In this document: one piece after another, positions 44,901 to 56,358 of the stretch
Layout: every line of letters begins with the position of its first letter
Position numbering within the stretch: the stretch's first letter is position 1
Assembly (NCBI GenBank): GCA_021442155.1
Contig: CM038222.1
Span: 53,749,352-53,813,351 of the forward strand
Direction of reading: 5' to 3'
DNA length: 64,000 nucleotides
Source of the DNA: Cymbidium sinense
Lineage: Eukaryota; Streptophyta; Magnoliopsida; Asparagales; Orchidaceae
Notes under the pieces: model-generated
What the model saw: the letters and a program-made list of their open reading frames with translations, nothing else
Told to the model about the DNA's origin: nothing
Databases searched by the model: none
Translations under genes and position numbers: made by a program

Positions 44901-47130
44901 TAGAGTGTGAACATTGCACTAGGAAAGCAGGTTCAAGTCATCTACAAGGAGATGAAAGGTTTGATTTGATTTGAATCTCACTGAGGAGGGATCTCCATTG
45001 GGGGAGAGGGTTGAATTTATTTTAAATTTTATTAGTTTTGAATTTTTAGGAAGAACCCTATTGGTTTGCAATGAGTTGTACTGAATAGGAGCCATGGAGG
45101 CTAAGATTAATTTAGATTTACCAATCTAGAGAGGTAGTCTACTAAGCACGTAGTAGAACTAACTAACCAAAGGGATACCTTTCGGTATGCAGTAGCTATA
45201 TTAGGAAGAAAGAATAGTAGACTTACATCCTTCAAGTAAGGACCAATTGCTGAGGTAATCTATTGGCAAGGCAACCGATTGAAAACCCAACCTAGGGCTG
45301 ACTATTGAGTGAATGCCACTGGGGACTTAGATCAGCTCAAAGATAGTCAAGATTGATTTCATTTTTAGTTTTGTTTATTTTAATTATGATGGATTCCATT
45401 GGTTTGCGATGAACTTCACTGAGTAGGGGCCATGGAGGACTAGACCTAACTCAGACTTATTAATTCAAAGGGAGTAGCCACAAGGTAGGACTATCCAACC
45501 AAGGAGAAATGCCTTTTGATACAAAATGGTCAAGTCTTAAGAAGAAAGCATGGGGACTCACATCTTCTAGAGACCAAAAAATACTGGGGCGATCAGTTGC
45601 TTTGGGCAATAAATCAAACTTGACTTAGGGCTGACTATTGAGTGAATGCCATTGGGTGAACTTAGATTATCTCAAAGATAGTCAAGATTGATTTCATTTT
45701 TTTATTTTATTTTGATGGATTTTGTTAGTTTGTGATGGATCACACTGAGAAGGAACTTATAGAAGCCTAGACCTATCTCAAATTTACTGAACTAAAGGGA
45801 GTAGTTTCCCGACCGATGGGAGAACTATCTTACCAAAGGAGTGCCTTTCGGTTTGCAATGATCAATTTAAGGGAAGAAAGCTCGAGGACTCACATCTTCC
45901 ACTAGAAAAGATCACTGGGGTGATCAGTTGCTTTGGGCAATAAATTGAACCCAACCTAGGGCTGCCTGTTAGTTTGCGACAATCATGCTAGAAAAAATGC
46001 GTCAAAGTCTTATATCTTTCAAAGCAGAATGATTGCCGGTGTAACTTTCTTATGGAAAAATAGATTGAACGGCTAAGTGCTACTGAGTGAGTATCAACGA
46101 ATTTTTTAACTTAGGTAGTCGCAATTCCTAGGGAGTTCTAACACTAAAGATAGATGCAGCTTGAGAGAAGGGGCCCTTTGGGGGCTTGAATTCCTAATCC
46201 ATAAGAGAATTAATTTTGTTTGTTTTATTTTAGTTTGTTTTATCATGGACCCTGTTCATTTGTGAGGGATCAAACTAAGAAGGAGCTCATATCAGCTTAG
46301 ACCTATCTCAGATTTATTGAACCAAGGGAGAATCTGTGCATGCGCTAAATAAATTCTCCAACCACAGGGGTGGCTACTAGGAAAGGGGAACCATCCAATC
46401 CAAAAATTACCCGAGTAGTGTCTAAATGGGGTCACAAAAGACTTGATTCAAATAAAATGCTCACAAGGGATGGGGCCAGTAATGGCTTAATCCAACACCC
46501 TAGAGAAAATGACATGGCTAGTCATATATCCAATAGGCATTCAGTGTCCAACTCAAGGAGAAAGCATGGGAACTCACATCTTCCAAGAGTGGTGTACCCA
46601 CCGGGTGAGTCATTGTCGATAGTGAACATCAACCAACCTAAGGTGCGTCGGTTTGTCACTAGGAAGAAAGCTTGGGACTCACATCCTCTTATAGAGGCGA
46701 TTGGGATAGTCTATCTTCAGCTCGATAGGTGCTATCCGACCTAGGGAGACTACTGAGTGAATGCCACTAGGGGACTTATATCAGCTCAAAAGTAGTCAAG
46801 AGGAAAGGGGCTTTGGGGGACTTATCCTAAGCCTCAAATATACTAAACCTAGTTAGAACATGATGGTTAGTTTATGAAGAAAGCACATGGACTCACATCT
46901 TCTTAAACAAAGTAAACATGAGGTAGCTTACAAGTTGGGCAGTGAAGATTATCATACTAACAAGGCGATCTTTGGTTTGCAATGATCAAGTTAGGAAGAA
47001 AGTGCGGGGACTCACATCTTCCAACAAATGACCAATGGGGTGACATACTAGTGATGTAGCATGTAGACCTGACCTAAAGCAGCTAATGAGTGAGTGCCAT
47101 AGGGGCCTTGCTCCCACATCAAAGTGGCTC
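44901..47130 (-). repeat. 3' UTR tail and long tandem repeats, copy 3
   Basis: Reverse complement of the tandem block of copies 1 and 2. Landmarks include GAGTGAATGCCACTGG (about 45,310, 45,640, 46,755), GGACTCACATCTTC (about 45,550, 45,890, 46,570, 46,885, 47,010) and AGACCTAACTCAGA/TATCTCA (about 45,445, 45,765, 46,300). At least five units are recognisable. It contains an antisense frame, listed separately. Confidence 0.8.
46349..46744 (+). CDS. Antisense ORF in 3' UTR of copy 3 (doubtful coding status)
   Basis: A frame of about 131 codons runs opposite to copy 3, open from 46,349. It has a GTG at 46,370 in the position of the conserved VATRKG start, then SNPKITRVVSKWGHK, and further on HISNRHSVSNSRRKHGNSHL, VNINQPKVRRFVTRKKAWDS and IVYLQLDRCYPT. 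It is basic, with no known motif or membrane segment. Shorter versions exist in copies 1 and 2. No ATG start or promoter is seen. Tat elements with antisense ORFs downstream of pol are known, which makes it worth recording, but simple DNA homology could also explain it. Confidence 0.3.
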   Translation: MNSPTTGVATRKGEPSNPKITRVVSKWGHKRLDSNKMLTRDGASNGLIQHPRENDMASHISNRHSVSNSRRKHGNSHLPRVVYPPGESLSIVNINQPKVRRFVTRKKAWDSHPLIEAIGIVYLQLDRCYPT

Positions 47131-47540
47131 AAGATTTATGTTTGTTGTTGTGTTTATGTTAAAGGAATAGGACACCTCTGGGGGACTTTTACTCCTACCT
47201 TAAAACATGCTGGGAAATTATGGAATGATGCCACAGATGGAAATAAGAATTCTTGCTAAGAAAGGATACTGCTTGGGTTTGTCACTCCTAACTTAGTTAT
47301 GCTAATCGAAATAGGATTCCTCTCTAGTTTTCTCACACCTATTCTAATAGCATTATGAGTTTATGTTTGTGTTTGTGAAAGAGGGATATGATGCTAATGG
47401 GGGACTCTTACACCTACCCTAGACAAATTACGGTGAATTTGCAAGTTAAGCAAACAACACTTCGAAAGAAGAGAAGATTTGATGAATGGAATCAGATTTT
47501 GTTCTTTCTATTATTGAATTATTTTCAAACAAGTTTTATT
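47131..47540 (-). repeat. 3' UTR short repeats, copy 3
   Basis: Reverse-complement units of the TAGGTGTAAGAGAACCC type, visible as GGGGGACTTTTACTCCTACC (about 47,180), TTTTCTCACACCTATTCTAA (about 47,330) and GGGGGACTCTTACACCTACC (about 47,400). Non-coding. Confidence 0.7.
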
Positions 47541-48760
47541 TCATGGGTAATATTTCTTTAGATAGAGCCCATTAATTAGAGGCATCGGTTGTTCCCCTTT
47601 ACAATCAATAAGCTGATATGATCCTCCTTGGTAGGCCTTCTCTATGAAATAGGGGCCTTCCCAAGTGGGTTCAAACTTGCCTCCCATCTTTTGATGGGCA
47701 ACAATTAGTCTCCTTAGGACTAACACAAGTTGTCTACTCGAAAAGACCTAGGGCAGACCAGCTAGTTGTGAGCTTGAATCATTTTGGCCTTGTACAACTC
47801 AAGATTTTGGCATGCCCGTAGACGACTTTCCTTTAAACTTTTGAGCTCTTCTAACCACAACTTTGCATTCTACTCAATAGTGATCTTAGTACCCAATGCT
47901 ATCCTTAGTGATGGGAGTTGAACTTCTAAAGGAAGAATGGCTTCAGACCCATACACTAAGGAAAATGGGGTAGACTGAGTTGGAGTTTGGTATGTGGTGT
48001 GGTAGGCCCATAAGGCTTCAACAAACTACTTGTTCCACTATTGTTTATTGTCATCAAGAGTCTTCTCCATTATCTGAATGAGAGTTTTGTTGAATGCTTC
48101 TATTAAGCCATTAGCTCTGGGGTAGTAGATGGTGGAGTATCTCCAATCTATATCGTGTCTTCTAGCAAAGCTGTTGATCTTAGTGCTTTTGAATGTAGTA
48201 CCATTATCGGATATAATTCATCGAGGCACCCCAAAAATATATATGATATGGTTCACGAAAATTGAAGCACATGATGAGTTTTACTTTGTGGGATGGCTTC
48301 CGCACACTTGGAAAAGTAGTCGGTAGCAGCTAAGATGAATCGATACCCCTTAAAATAAGGAGAATCGATCGGACCTACAATGTCGGTACCCCAACACTCA
48401 AATGGCCATGAAGCCAAAGTAGGGTGTAGAATGTTGGGTGGTTGGTGGAGGACCACACCATGCTCCTAACACTGATGGTATCTCCTAGCTACATCCATAC
48501 AATCTATGATCATAGAAGGCCAGTAGTATCTAAGTCTTTTGATCTTCGACTTCATCTTCAGATCGGATTGATGCGCTCCATATAGACCTGAGTGTATCTC
48601 AGTTATAATGACATAAGCTTCATGTTTGTCTAAATAACATAACCACATCTGGTCAAAGGACCGTTAGTACAGTGTGCCATCAACAAGAGCATAAGAAAGA
48701 GCTCTCTATTTCACCTGATGGGATTGAGATTTCTCTTGAGATAGTTTATCGGTGTTCAAG
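47541..48760 (-). pseudogene. pol: Integrase, copy 3
   Basis: Zinc-binding region IHSGLYGAH (both His) followed by MDVARRYHQCQ, where the first Cys of CxxC is Tyr. The core is open at 48,456-48,253 with NILHPTLASWPFECWGTDIV (first catalytic Asp), then FILAATDYFSKCAEAIP. After a stop the second-Asp region is shifted. Fragments of the core and linker follow in several frames. The last open part (47,726-47,541) holds KFEPTWEGPYFIEKAYQGGS, a clear GPY module, and ends LYLKKYYP. It is non-functional because of frameshifts and the lost Cys. Confidence 0.85.
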
Positions 48761-48909
48761 TAATCTATGAACAATTTTCTCCAATCCAGCACCTTGTCCA
48801 TTTTGGCGACGACAACCTCCCCTTCAAGAGAAAGTCTCTCAATGAGTTTGAATCAATAAGGGATAAGACTTATCTATTTTGGACCCTTATTGAAATGGAC
48901 TCATCTTCC
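48761..48909 (-). other. aRNH-integrase linker, copy 3
   Basis: Degenerate linker with LSLEGEVVVAK-like and VLDWRKLFIDYLN-like pieces, collinear with copy 2. Confidence 0.5.
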
Positions 48910-49335
48910 GGACATGCCAACTATTTGGCAAGTTTCACCAAGGCATCTGCTACTGTGTTCTCTGCTCGGGGAACCTTATAGATAGTAACTTCAGGAATCT
49001 GGGCCAACAGCTTCATGGTATACTCATAGTAATGATGAAGCTTGGGTTTTAAGGACTGTAGGACCAATCGGTTGATCACCAGCGAGAATCCCAAAGTTGA
49101 TGCTCTTAACATTGATAGTGATGGCTAACTCCAAACAGGCAACTAAAGCCTCATACTTAGCTTCATTATTAGTACAAGGGTTGGAAAGATAGTATGAGAA
49201 TCTCATCACATCATAGTTTTGAGTTAGGAGAACTATTCCTACCCTTGCCATTCCCGGGAGAATAGATCGTGGTGCTTCACCTTTAAGAAAAGAAGCAGCA
49301 CCATCAAAATATATCTCCCATCGGTGGTTTTTGAC
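48910..49335 (-). pseudogene. pol: Archaeal-like RNase H (aRNH), copy 3
   Basis: HRWEIYFDGAASFLKGEAPR (first Asp) is followed by VGIVLLTQNYDVMRFSYYLS and CTNNEAKYEALVACLELAIT (active-site Glu). The FGDS motif is destroyed by an indel (reads NFGILAGDQ). The C-terminal part is intact in another frame: KPKLHHYYEYTMKLLAQIPE, VPRAENTVADALVKLAK (last Asp). Only a few lesions separate it from an intact domain. Confidence 0.83.
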
Positions 49336-49399
49336 CTCCCAAATTTCATGATTTGTTCATCGGAGATCGTCACTAGCGGAGAATCAGCAGGATGTGGTG

Positions 49400-49990
49400 C
49401 TACTAAAAAAATCGCAGTGTCCATCCTTTTACCACGAAGGGTACAAATATGATATCAAAGCGTGAGTATCATGGACCAAGCAGCAACGTCGGTAGCATTG
49501 ACCATGTCATGAGATAGTGCAGTGGATTGGTTCTTGAGATCAAGTTCACCTTATGAGAAATCATATAGCATCGTAGCTTCTAATATGGAGATCAAAGCTA
49601 GGCAATATTTCTCAATAGGTGGGATTTACTTGAGGGATTAGACGATGATTGAGATAGTAGAGTGCGCTTTCCTTCCCCTCATCATTGGCTTAGGCCAACA
49701 GAGCACTGAGAGAGTCATCCAATGCAGTAGTGTAAAGGATCAACGCCTACCCGGGATAGGGGCTACGAGAACTGGCGGCTTCACCAAGTATTCTTTGATA
49801 TCTTCGAATGTGTGCTGGCACTTGTCATCCCACTTGAACTTGGCATCCTTTTTGACAATTGCTAAGAATGGCTTTCATCTCCCAAATAAGTTTGAGATAA
49901 AGCGTCTTAAATATGCTAGCCATCCTTGAAAGGATCTGAGTTGAGTTAAACTATTAGGAGGTGGCATTTCTAAGATGGCTTTAATCTTTT
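49400..49990 (-). pseudogene. pol: RT thumb/connection and RNase H domain, copy 3
   Basis: Heavily shifted. Recognisable pieces on the minus strand are NATS..FNSTQILS-like thumb sequence, QVPAHIRRYQRILG-like (shifted QHTFEDIKEYL), LILYTTALDDSLSALLA (about 49,750-49,700), ANDEGKESALYYLNHRLIP, and after a gap RTNPLHYLMTW-like and RGKRMDTAIFLVAPHPADS. No open frame covers the domain. Confidence 0.7.
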
Positions 49991-50059
49991 CAGGATCTAT
50001 TTCTGTTCCTTAGTGTCGAACAACAAACACAAGGAATTTACCTGAAGTGACTCTGGATG

Positions 50060-50730
50060 CACACTTCAGGGGATTCATCTTGAGGTTATATTATCTTAAT
50101 CATTCAAAAACTACTCTTAAGTCAAAGAGGTGGTCTTCCTTTTCTTTACTTTTGACTACTAGATCATCAACGTAGCACTCCACCTGATGATGGATGAGTT
50201 CGTTAAAGATCTGAGTTATGGCCCGTTGGTATGTAGCACCAACATTTTTAAGGCCGAAAGGCATGACCATATAATAGGAGATTCTATTAGGGGTTCGAAA
50301 AGCAGTGCTTCTTTCATCTTTATGAGACATCTTGATTTAGTTATAGCCAGATGACCCATCCATGAAAGAGAAGATTGCATGATATGAGGTGATGGCCACC
50401 ATTAATTTTGGTATAGGAAGAGGAAACTCATCCTTACGACATGCCTTCTTTAAGTCCCTAAAATTGACGCATATGAATTTGGCCATTCTTCTTCTTAACT
50501 AGGACGACCCAAGCTAACTAAGTAGAATATTTTTCTTCCCTAATGAAACTAGCATCGATCAGTTTCTTGACTTCAGAAATGACAGGTTGTTCAATTTCTA
50601 ATTGCATGCATCTAGGTGTTTGCTTAATAGGGGTAACGTTTGGGTCTATTACTAGCTTGTGGACTACAACGTCAAGAGATAATCCGGGCATTTCTTCATA
50701 GCTCTATGTGAAGTAGTCCTTAAACTAAGT
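50060..50730 (-). pseudogene. pol: Reverse transcriptase, copy 3 (YVDD kept)
   Basis: CMQLEIEQPVISEVKKLIDA and FIREEKYST precede KKKNGQI. Then frame loss gives a shifted CPKDEF and a shifted first-Asp region. From 50,330 the palm is open: MSHKDERSTAF, YYMVMPFGLKNVGATYQRAI, FNELIHHQVECYVDDLVVKS, with YVDD at 50,163-50,174. The GLKN.GATYQRA motif is the best in the window. Stops before and after the open parts make it inactive. Confidence 0.87.
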
Positions 50731-51699
50731 CAATAGCCTAACTAATTCATTGGTTTCTTCTTCATTTAGCAATGAACTGATGTATGTCATGCGAGGATTT
50801 TCTTCTATCCTGAGGTGGATTTCTTTTACCTTGTCAATTTTTGAATGAATTTCTTCTTCAAATTTTGGCGGTGCCTCTTTGACTTGGAGGTCATCTAGAT
50901 CATCTGAAGTTTCTAAATACACATTCTCATAAGAGTTGGGGATGTGCGAGAAGAACCTATCAGATTCAAAATGGTTGGTAACAACTAGGCAATAATCTTC
51001 ATCATCGACTGGACCCCCTGTGTCGAATCCTAGTCTTGCTCTTGATTGCACTGCCCTTCTTGTATTGTTCCATAGTTTTTCAAAGTATTATAACCTGTGT
51101 TTGGATCATGTGTGAGGAACTAAACCTTTCTGTATAAGATTTTGAACACAAGGTGAGTAAAAGTCAAAAGGTAATTCCATTAATTCTTTAAAAGTATCTT
51201 CCTCAAGTCTTACATCTAGCTCTGGACTTAAGGATGATGAGCCCAAAAAAAACCTTTTCTGCTACATGTCTCTGGAAGACTTAGGGACTTCTTTAACGAC
51301 TAAACCTTCAACTTTTTGAGATGTAAGTGAGGTAAGAGCTAAGGTTCCCAACTGTTGCCAAATAATTTCACATAAACTAGATTCGAATACTTTGCTTTGC
51401 TTGAAGGCCTGGTCTTTGTCTCTCACTAGATAAAAGGTCACCTCCAATGGAACCCGCTGAGAGGGGTTGACTGGTATACTAATCACATTAGACTCATCCT
51501 CTGAACTAGATTCCAAGTCTATGTGAATAGCAGGGGTACTCTTATGAACTAGAATACGACCTCTATTGGCTGAAGGCCAACTAGGGGGTCTTCCACCTCT
51601 GGAACTACCCTTGCCTCTACTTGCTGTAGATTGAGCCATCCTACCCATGTGTCCATATGATGGAATGAACTGTGGGTGGAATGTGATATGCGGATCCAC
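50731..51699 (-). pseudogene. PR-RT linker of pol, copy 3
   Basis: The least damaged linker. Open from the protease through 51,262: DPHITFHPQFIPSYGHMGRM, SRGKGSSRGGRPPSWPSANR (Arg/Gly-rich), AIHIDLESSSEDESNVISIP, VFESSLCEIIWQQLGTLALT, KVEGLVVKEVPKSSRDM, then stop. It continues LEEDTFKELMELPFDFYSPC and a second open part (51,051-50,725) with GPVDDEDYCLVVTNHFESDR, QVKEAPPKFEEEI and LLNEEETNELVRLLT. No intron signal is needed to read through. Function unknown; the RGG patch suggests RNA contact. Confidence 0.72.
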
Positions 51700-52085
51700 G
51701 TCTTCTTTAATTCCCCTTTCTTGCTCACTTGGATTTTTCTTTTTCTTCTCATTTTCTTTTATCTTTTCTTTTATTTCATTTTCTTTTTCTTTTGCATTTG
51801 CATTTGAATTTTGTCCAAGTTCACAAGAAAGTGTGTTTTTAGGAAGATAGTAGGCTGCATCCTCATAAATCTCAACCTCTCTAATCGAGAATGGATTTTC
51901 ATCTTTGTTGACACGGTACTCAATTCTATCTTTTCTGAACTCGATGTATTAATGAAGGGAGGATGGAACAATCTTGTTCTGATGTATCCAAGGCCTACCA
52001 AGCAAAGCACTGAAAGAAGTATTCAAATCAATGATGTAGAACTTTGCTTCAATCTTCCAATCACCGATCTCCAATGGAGAACCTA
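51700..52085 (-). pseudogene. pro: Protease C-terminus plus Lys-rich tail, copy 3 (active site deleted)
   Basis: Starts at the deletion joint with LEIGDWKIEAKFYIID, LNTSFSALLGRPWIHQNKIV and RKDRIEYRVNKDENPFSIRE. It ends with an uninterrupted Lys/Glu/Asn tract (KEKENEIKEKIKENEKKKKN) leading into the linker in frame. The part with the catalytic Asp is missing, so no protease can be made. Confidence 0.78.
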
Positions 52086-52087
52086 AA

Positions 52088-52140
52088 ACAAAAATTGCGA
52101 TGTCCGTCCTTGAGGAGGATACTATGACCAGACATCACAG
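52088..52140 (-). other. Filler sequence at the gag-protease deletion joint, copy 3
   Basis: About 50 bp between the last gag codons (HAIEILLKNIH) and the protease remainder that match neither flank. It contains TGAGGAGGATACTAT (52,111-52,125), also found at 53,662-53,676, and ACATCACAGGA, also found in the spacer of copy 2 (about 28,225). It looks like templated filler from double-strand break repair. Confidence 0.5.
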
Positions 52141-53100
52141 GATGGATATTCTTCAAGAGAATCTCAATGGCATGTTGTTCACACAATTGTGATTCACACT
52201 TCATACTTAGGTTATACTATTAGAGAATATAATCAACAAGTGACTCATCAGAGTGCTGTTGGGCTATGACGAGATCACCAACAATAACCCTTTGTTGAGC
52301 TCCAACAAATCTCTTGATGAAGAGTTGCTCTAACTCAACAAATGTCTTAACTGAACCGTTGGGCAGTTCAGCATACCAATCAAAAGTGATACCCGCTAGG
52401 CTACTGACAAAGAGTCTAAGGAGTAAAGCATCGTTGCCACCTGCATTGCAACAATTGGGTCTGAAGTGAGCTATATGCTGCCTCAGATTCTCACTGCCAT
52501 CGAACCTCTTGAAGGAAGGAGGCACGAAACCCTTGGAATATTGGATAACATCGAATTCCTCTGGGTAGGGTCTACCTTTGGGATCGATGATGCTTCCGGG
52601 GATTGAGCCCAGGCTTCCTTCACCTGCTGCTCAACCATGGATTTCAATTCTTTTTCATGTGTGGAGGTACTTTCCACTACCTTCCTATACAGACTAATGT
52701 TACCTTGCTTAATGGGAGGTAGAGTCGTAACTTGATCTAAGACATACATTAGTTCAGGCTAATTAACATCGATTGTACTAGGATGAACTGGAGGGGCTTG
52801 CTTTTGAAGCACTGACACTGCTGCCAACAAGTCCTACAATTGCTGTGCCATCCTATTAAGCTACTCGTCTTTCTACCTTAACTGCTGTTGTAGGTGATGG
52901 GTTGATTCTGCGGTGTCTCCTTGATCACCCTCATCACCTTCCATGGCCTGCTGCTCCCTAAGAAGAGAACCTCTAGTTTCAACCATGCATACGCCAGTTG
53001 AATCCCCCATCAAGTCATCTTCATTAGGATTGAAGCTGACTCTTTCTTCATCGGACCATGCATGCCCTAAGATCTCCTTCTTCTCCATAAAATAGTGTGC
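52141..53100 (-). pseudogene. gag: gag pseudogene, copy 3 (C-terminus deleted)
   Basis: Opens DEIVAHYFMEKKEILGHAWS (53,110-53,050) with FNPNEDDLMGDSTGVCMVET, then a Gln-rich stop-containing stretch equivalent to the coiled-coil segment. Further on are EKELKSMVEQQVKEAWAQS and the best capsid core of the three copies (52,525-52,220): FDGSENLRQHIAHF, CCNAGGNDALLLRLFVSSLA, FDWYAELPNGSVKTFVELEQ, LFIKRFVGAQQRVIVGDLVI and DESLVDYIL. It then reaches KCESQLCEQHAIEILLKNIH and is cut by the deletion, so the knuckle is gone. Confidence 0.85.
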
Positions 53101-53109
53101 GACTATCTC

Positions 53110-54601
53110 ATCTAAGGATTAATCTAACTATGTAGATACAAATAGCTTGGCCTGATTGGTGTGATCCCTATCATGAACAGAGAAGCACCTGACCTCACCT
53201 GAAGCTGAGGAGTCAATCCTGTGTGGACTGTACTCACTAGAAGAATGATAATCCTGATTGATGCTGGTTGTAATAAGGGTAAAAATCCTGGGATGATCCT
53301 CTACCACTACTGCCATTAAGCCATCAGGAATACCTCTGATAGTCATCACCATCTTTGCATCCGGCTGAATGGGTGGAGTTGGTGAAGGAACGACCACGAT
53401 GCTCCAGGGTCCCCACTCCTTCCATACCACCACTAGGGCAGAAGGTCGAGCAGGAGAGCTCGAGCCTACCAGGTGTATGAGGAGTGGGGTCCCTTAGCCG
53501 TAGCTAGATCACCAATAGGGTACATTTCTCTCCAGATGTGGCCTTCATAGCCTTAGATGGAATGGGTGATCTGGAACTGCACGATGGCGGGATACATGGG
53601 AGAGCGGGTGGAGACACCACTCTCTTTGTATCTGAGCGCCTCCCTGGATGTGCCGGTCCCCTGAGGAGGATACTATCAGTGTGATCAACGCGGGTAATGT
53701 GCAGAGCTAGAAAGTCAACCAAAGCAGAAGCGATTGACTGACGGCTGAACCTCCGTTGCTCTCTACTAGTGATATATGATGTATGGGGCCCTCTCTTGAT
53801 GAATCTGCTTTCCTACACTACGGGAGATAATAGATTATAAATCAAACTGAGTACCATACTGGCGTTCATGCTGCTCACTACACATAGAAAGAAGGTCAGC
53901 ATACCACCTCCTACTCCCAGAAACTATCTACTGTAGATGCACCACTGGAGGAGGTGACAAACAAATCCGGCATCCTCTATCTCGAGAGAGGATGAAACCG
54001 CTGTAACCGGTGAAGTGATCATAGTAGACTCATCCATGGCTGACTTGGTAGCTGCCTCAAGCTCTCTGGCTATCCTAGTATCGAACTGATTGACCATACA
54101 GTTCTTGTTTCTATGCTGAGTGTGAGTAGGACTAGAGGAGTGTGAGCTAGACTCATACTCAAATGTAGGGGAGGCAGGCCATGGAACCAGGGGAGCCTTA
54201 CCCTTGGAGGGTATAGATGATAGGGTGCTAGCACGCACCGAGGCAACATGGGCAACTCTAGGATGAACTACCACTGGGACTGGAACTAGTCCGAACCATC
54301 TGAAGTGTGGTACTACCACAACTTTCCTCTTCAGTGAGGAGATCTCTGAATCTGAGGGTAAGTCTACACTGATGACCAGCTTCTGCCCGACCACCCTCTT
54401 CCTACTAGCTTTTGTGAGGGGAATACCCTCACAAGTAATCTTGGGCCCCTCAAATTCATGGCCAAAGTGGATCAAATGGGTGTGATCTAAATGAAAAAAA
54501 TCAGCCTGATCCAAGGCTTGATCCATGCCATGAGGGAAGGTAAAGACAAATTTTTGTGATCCTATCATTGCACTGACTGAAACTGAAATTGAAAACTGCA
54601 T
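53110..54601 (-). CDS. ORF1 upstream of gag, copy 3 (225 codons open, then broken)
   Basis: The longest intact frame in the window begins MQFSISVSVSAMIGSQKFVF with a second Met at 54,568. It has GMDQALDQADFFHLDHTHLI, EGPKITCEGIPLTKASRKRV, then LPSDSEISSLKRKVVVVPHF (basic), a Pro/Ser/Ala-rich middle, SKGKAPLVP, and TRIARELEAATKSAMDES. It stops at 53,924. Collinear sequence continues in other frames to about 53,110 (SKAMKATSGEKCTLLVI; WGPWSIVVVPSPTPPIQPDA; SINQDYHSSSEYSPH). Both other copies carry the same order. It matches the position of the ORF1 of Ogre elements, whose role is unknown. No catalytic motif, signal peptide or membrane segment is seen. Confidence 0.65.
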
Positions 54602-54639
54602 TGATTGAAAGACATTTGCAATGAGAAATGAACTTGCAT

Positions 54640-56358
54640 CAGCTTTCTATCTCCATAGATTTTGAATTTTGAATTTTGAAAATTTGAACCCACATCCAAC
54701 AACTTAGAAGTGTTAAGTGGGGTTCAAATGAATTTGGAAAGATTGATTGAAACAAGAATTTGAGTATGAATCCAAACTTCAATAAATTTGAGTATGTTGA
54801 AATATGGATTCAAGATTTTGATAGGATGCTTCAATAGGTTCATTTTGTTTTGATTTTGAATTTTTGTGATTTGGAATTTGGAGGACCCTTTCCTTTAACA
54901 AATTTAGGTATGTTAAAGTAAGGGTCAAATGATTTTGTTTTGTTTGAATGTTTTGGGATTTTACTTAGCAAATTTAGGTATGCTAAATGAAGTAAAAGTG
55001 AATCTTTTAAAAATTTTATTTTATTTTGATTTTTGAAAATTTTGGAATTCTTACTTAGCTAATTTAGTTATGCTTAATGAAGAACCCAAGTGTATTTTTA
55101 TTTGATTTTGAAAATAGGATTCTTAGCAAATTTGGCATGCTAATAAAAATCCTAAGTGTTTCCTTTGTTTAGAAAATTTTATTCTTTGAAAAGGGTAGGA
55201 TCCTTTAGTAATTTGGTATGCTAAGGGGACCCTAAGTATTTCATTTTGTTTTTGAAATGATTGAAAGTGGAGATTCAACTTTAGCAAATTTGGTATGCTA
55301 AAGATGAAGTCCCACTTGGTTTTATGAAATGAAAATTTCACTTAGCAAATTTGAATATACTAAATGAAATTCCAAATGGTGTGTTTAAAATTTTGATTTC
55401 ATTTTTTATTTTGAAAAATGGAAACTTCTTCTTAGCAAATTTGGTATGCTAAGGGAAGAAGTTCCAAAAGGTGTGTGAGAAATTTTTGTTTTGAGTTTTG
55501 AAACTTTACTTAGCAAATTTGAGTATGCTAGATGAAGTTCCAAAACATGTTTTTGAAAAGTTTTGAATTTTTGACTTGGAAACTTAACAAATTTAGGTAT
55601 GTTAAATGAAGTTCCAAAATGTGTTTTGAAAATTTTTGAAATTTTGATTTCGGAAACCTTACTCAACAAATTTGTGTATGTTAAATGAAGTTCCAAAATG
55701 TGTTTAGAATTTTGAAAATTTTTGGATTTTTGTTTTGAAAACCTTACTTAACAAATTTGTGTATGTTAAATGAAGTTCCAAAAATGTGTTTAGAATTTTA
55801 AAAAATTTTTTATTTTGATTTTGGAAACCTTACTTAACAAATTTGTGTATGTTAAATAAAGTTCCAAAATGTGTTTAGAATTTTGAAAAATTTTGGATTT
55901 TGATTTTGGAAACCTTACTTAACAAATTTGTGTTTGTTAAATGATGTTCCAAAAGTGTTTTTAGAATTTTGAAATTTTTTGGATTTTGAAACTTTACTTA
56001 ATTATGCTAAGTGAAATTCCAAATGTATGTTTGAAAAAAAAATTTGGAAATATGATTGTTGATTTTGATTTTTGAAAAGAGGACCTCCATTCAACAAATT
56101 TAAGTATGTAGAATGGGGATCCATTTTATTTCTAAAATATGACATTTTTATTTTGTGTGTGATTGTTGATTTTTTGAAAGGGAGGAATTCCAACTTAAGA
56201 AACATATGTGGGATATGCTTAAGCAGGATTTCCTAAATAATGTTATTTTCTTTGGTTGGGAATGAAATCTTCATCTAAGTATATTAAATGAAGATGTTCA
56301 CATGTGCTTTTTGAAAATTTTGATATTGTTTACAAATGAACTTTCCATTCAATAAGTG

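Noticed and set aside
51647..51850. Plus-strand ORF rich in Phe and Ser
   Set aside because: It is the shadow of the Lys-rich purine tract of copy 3's pol on the other strand.
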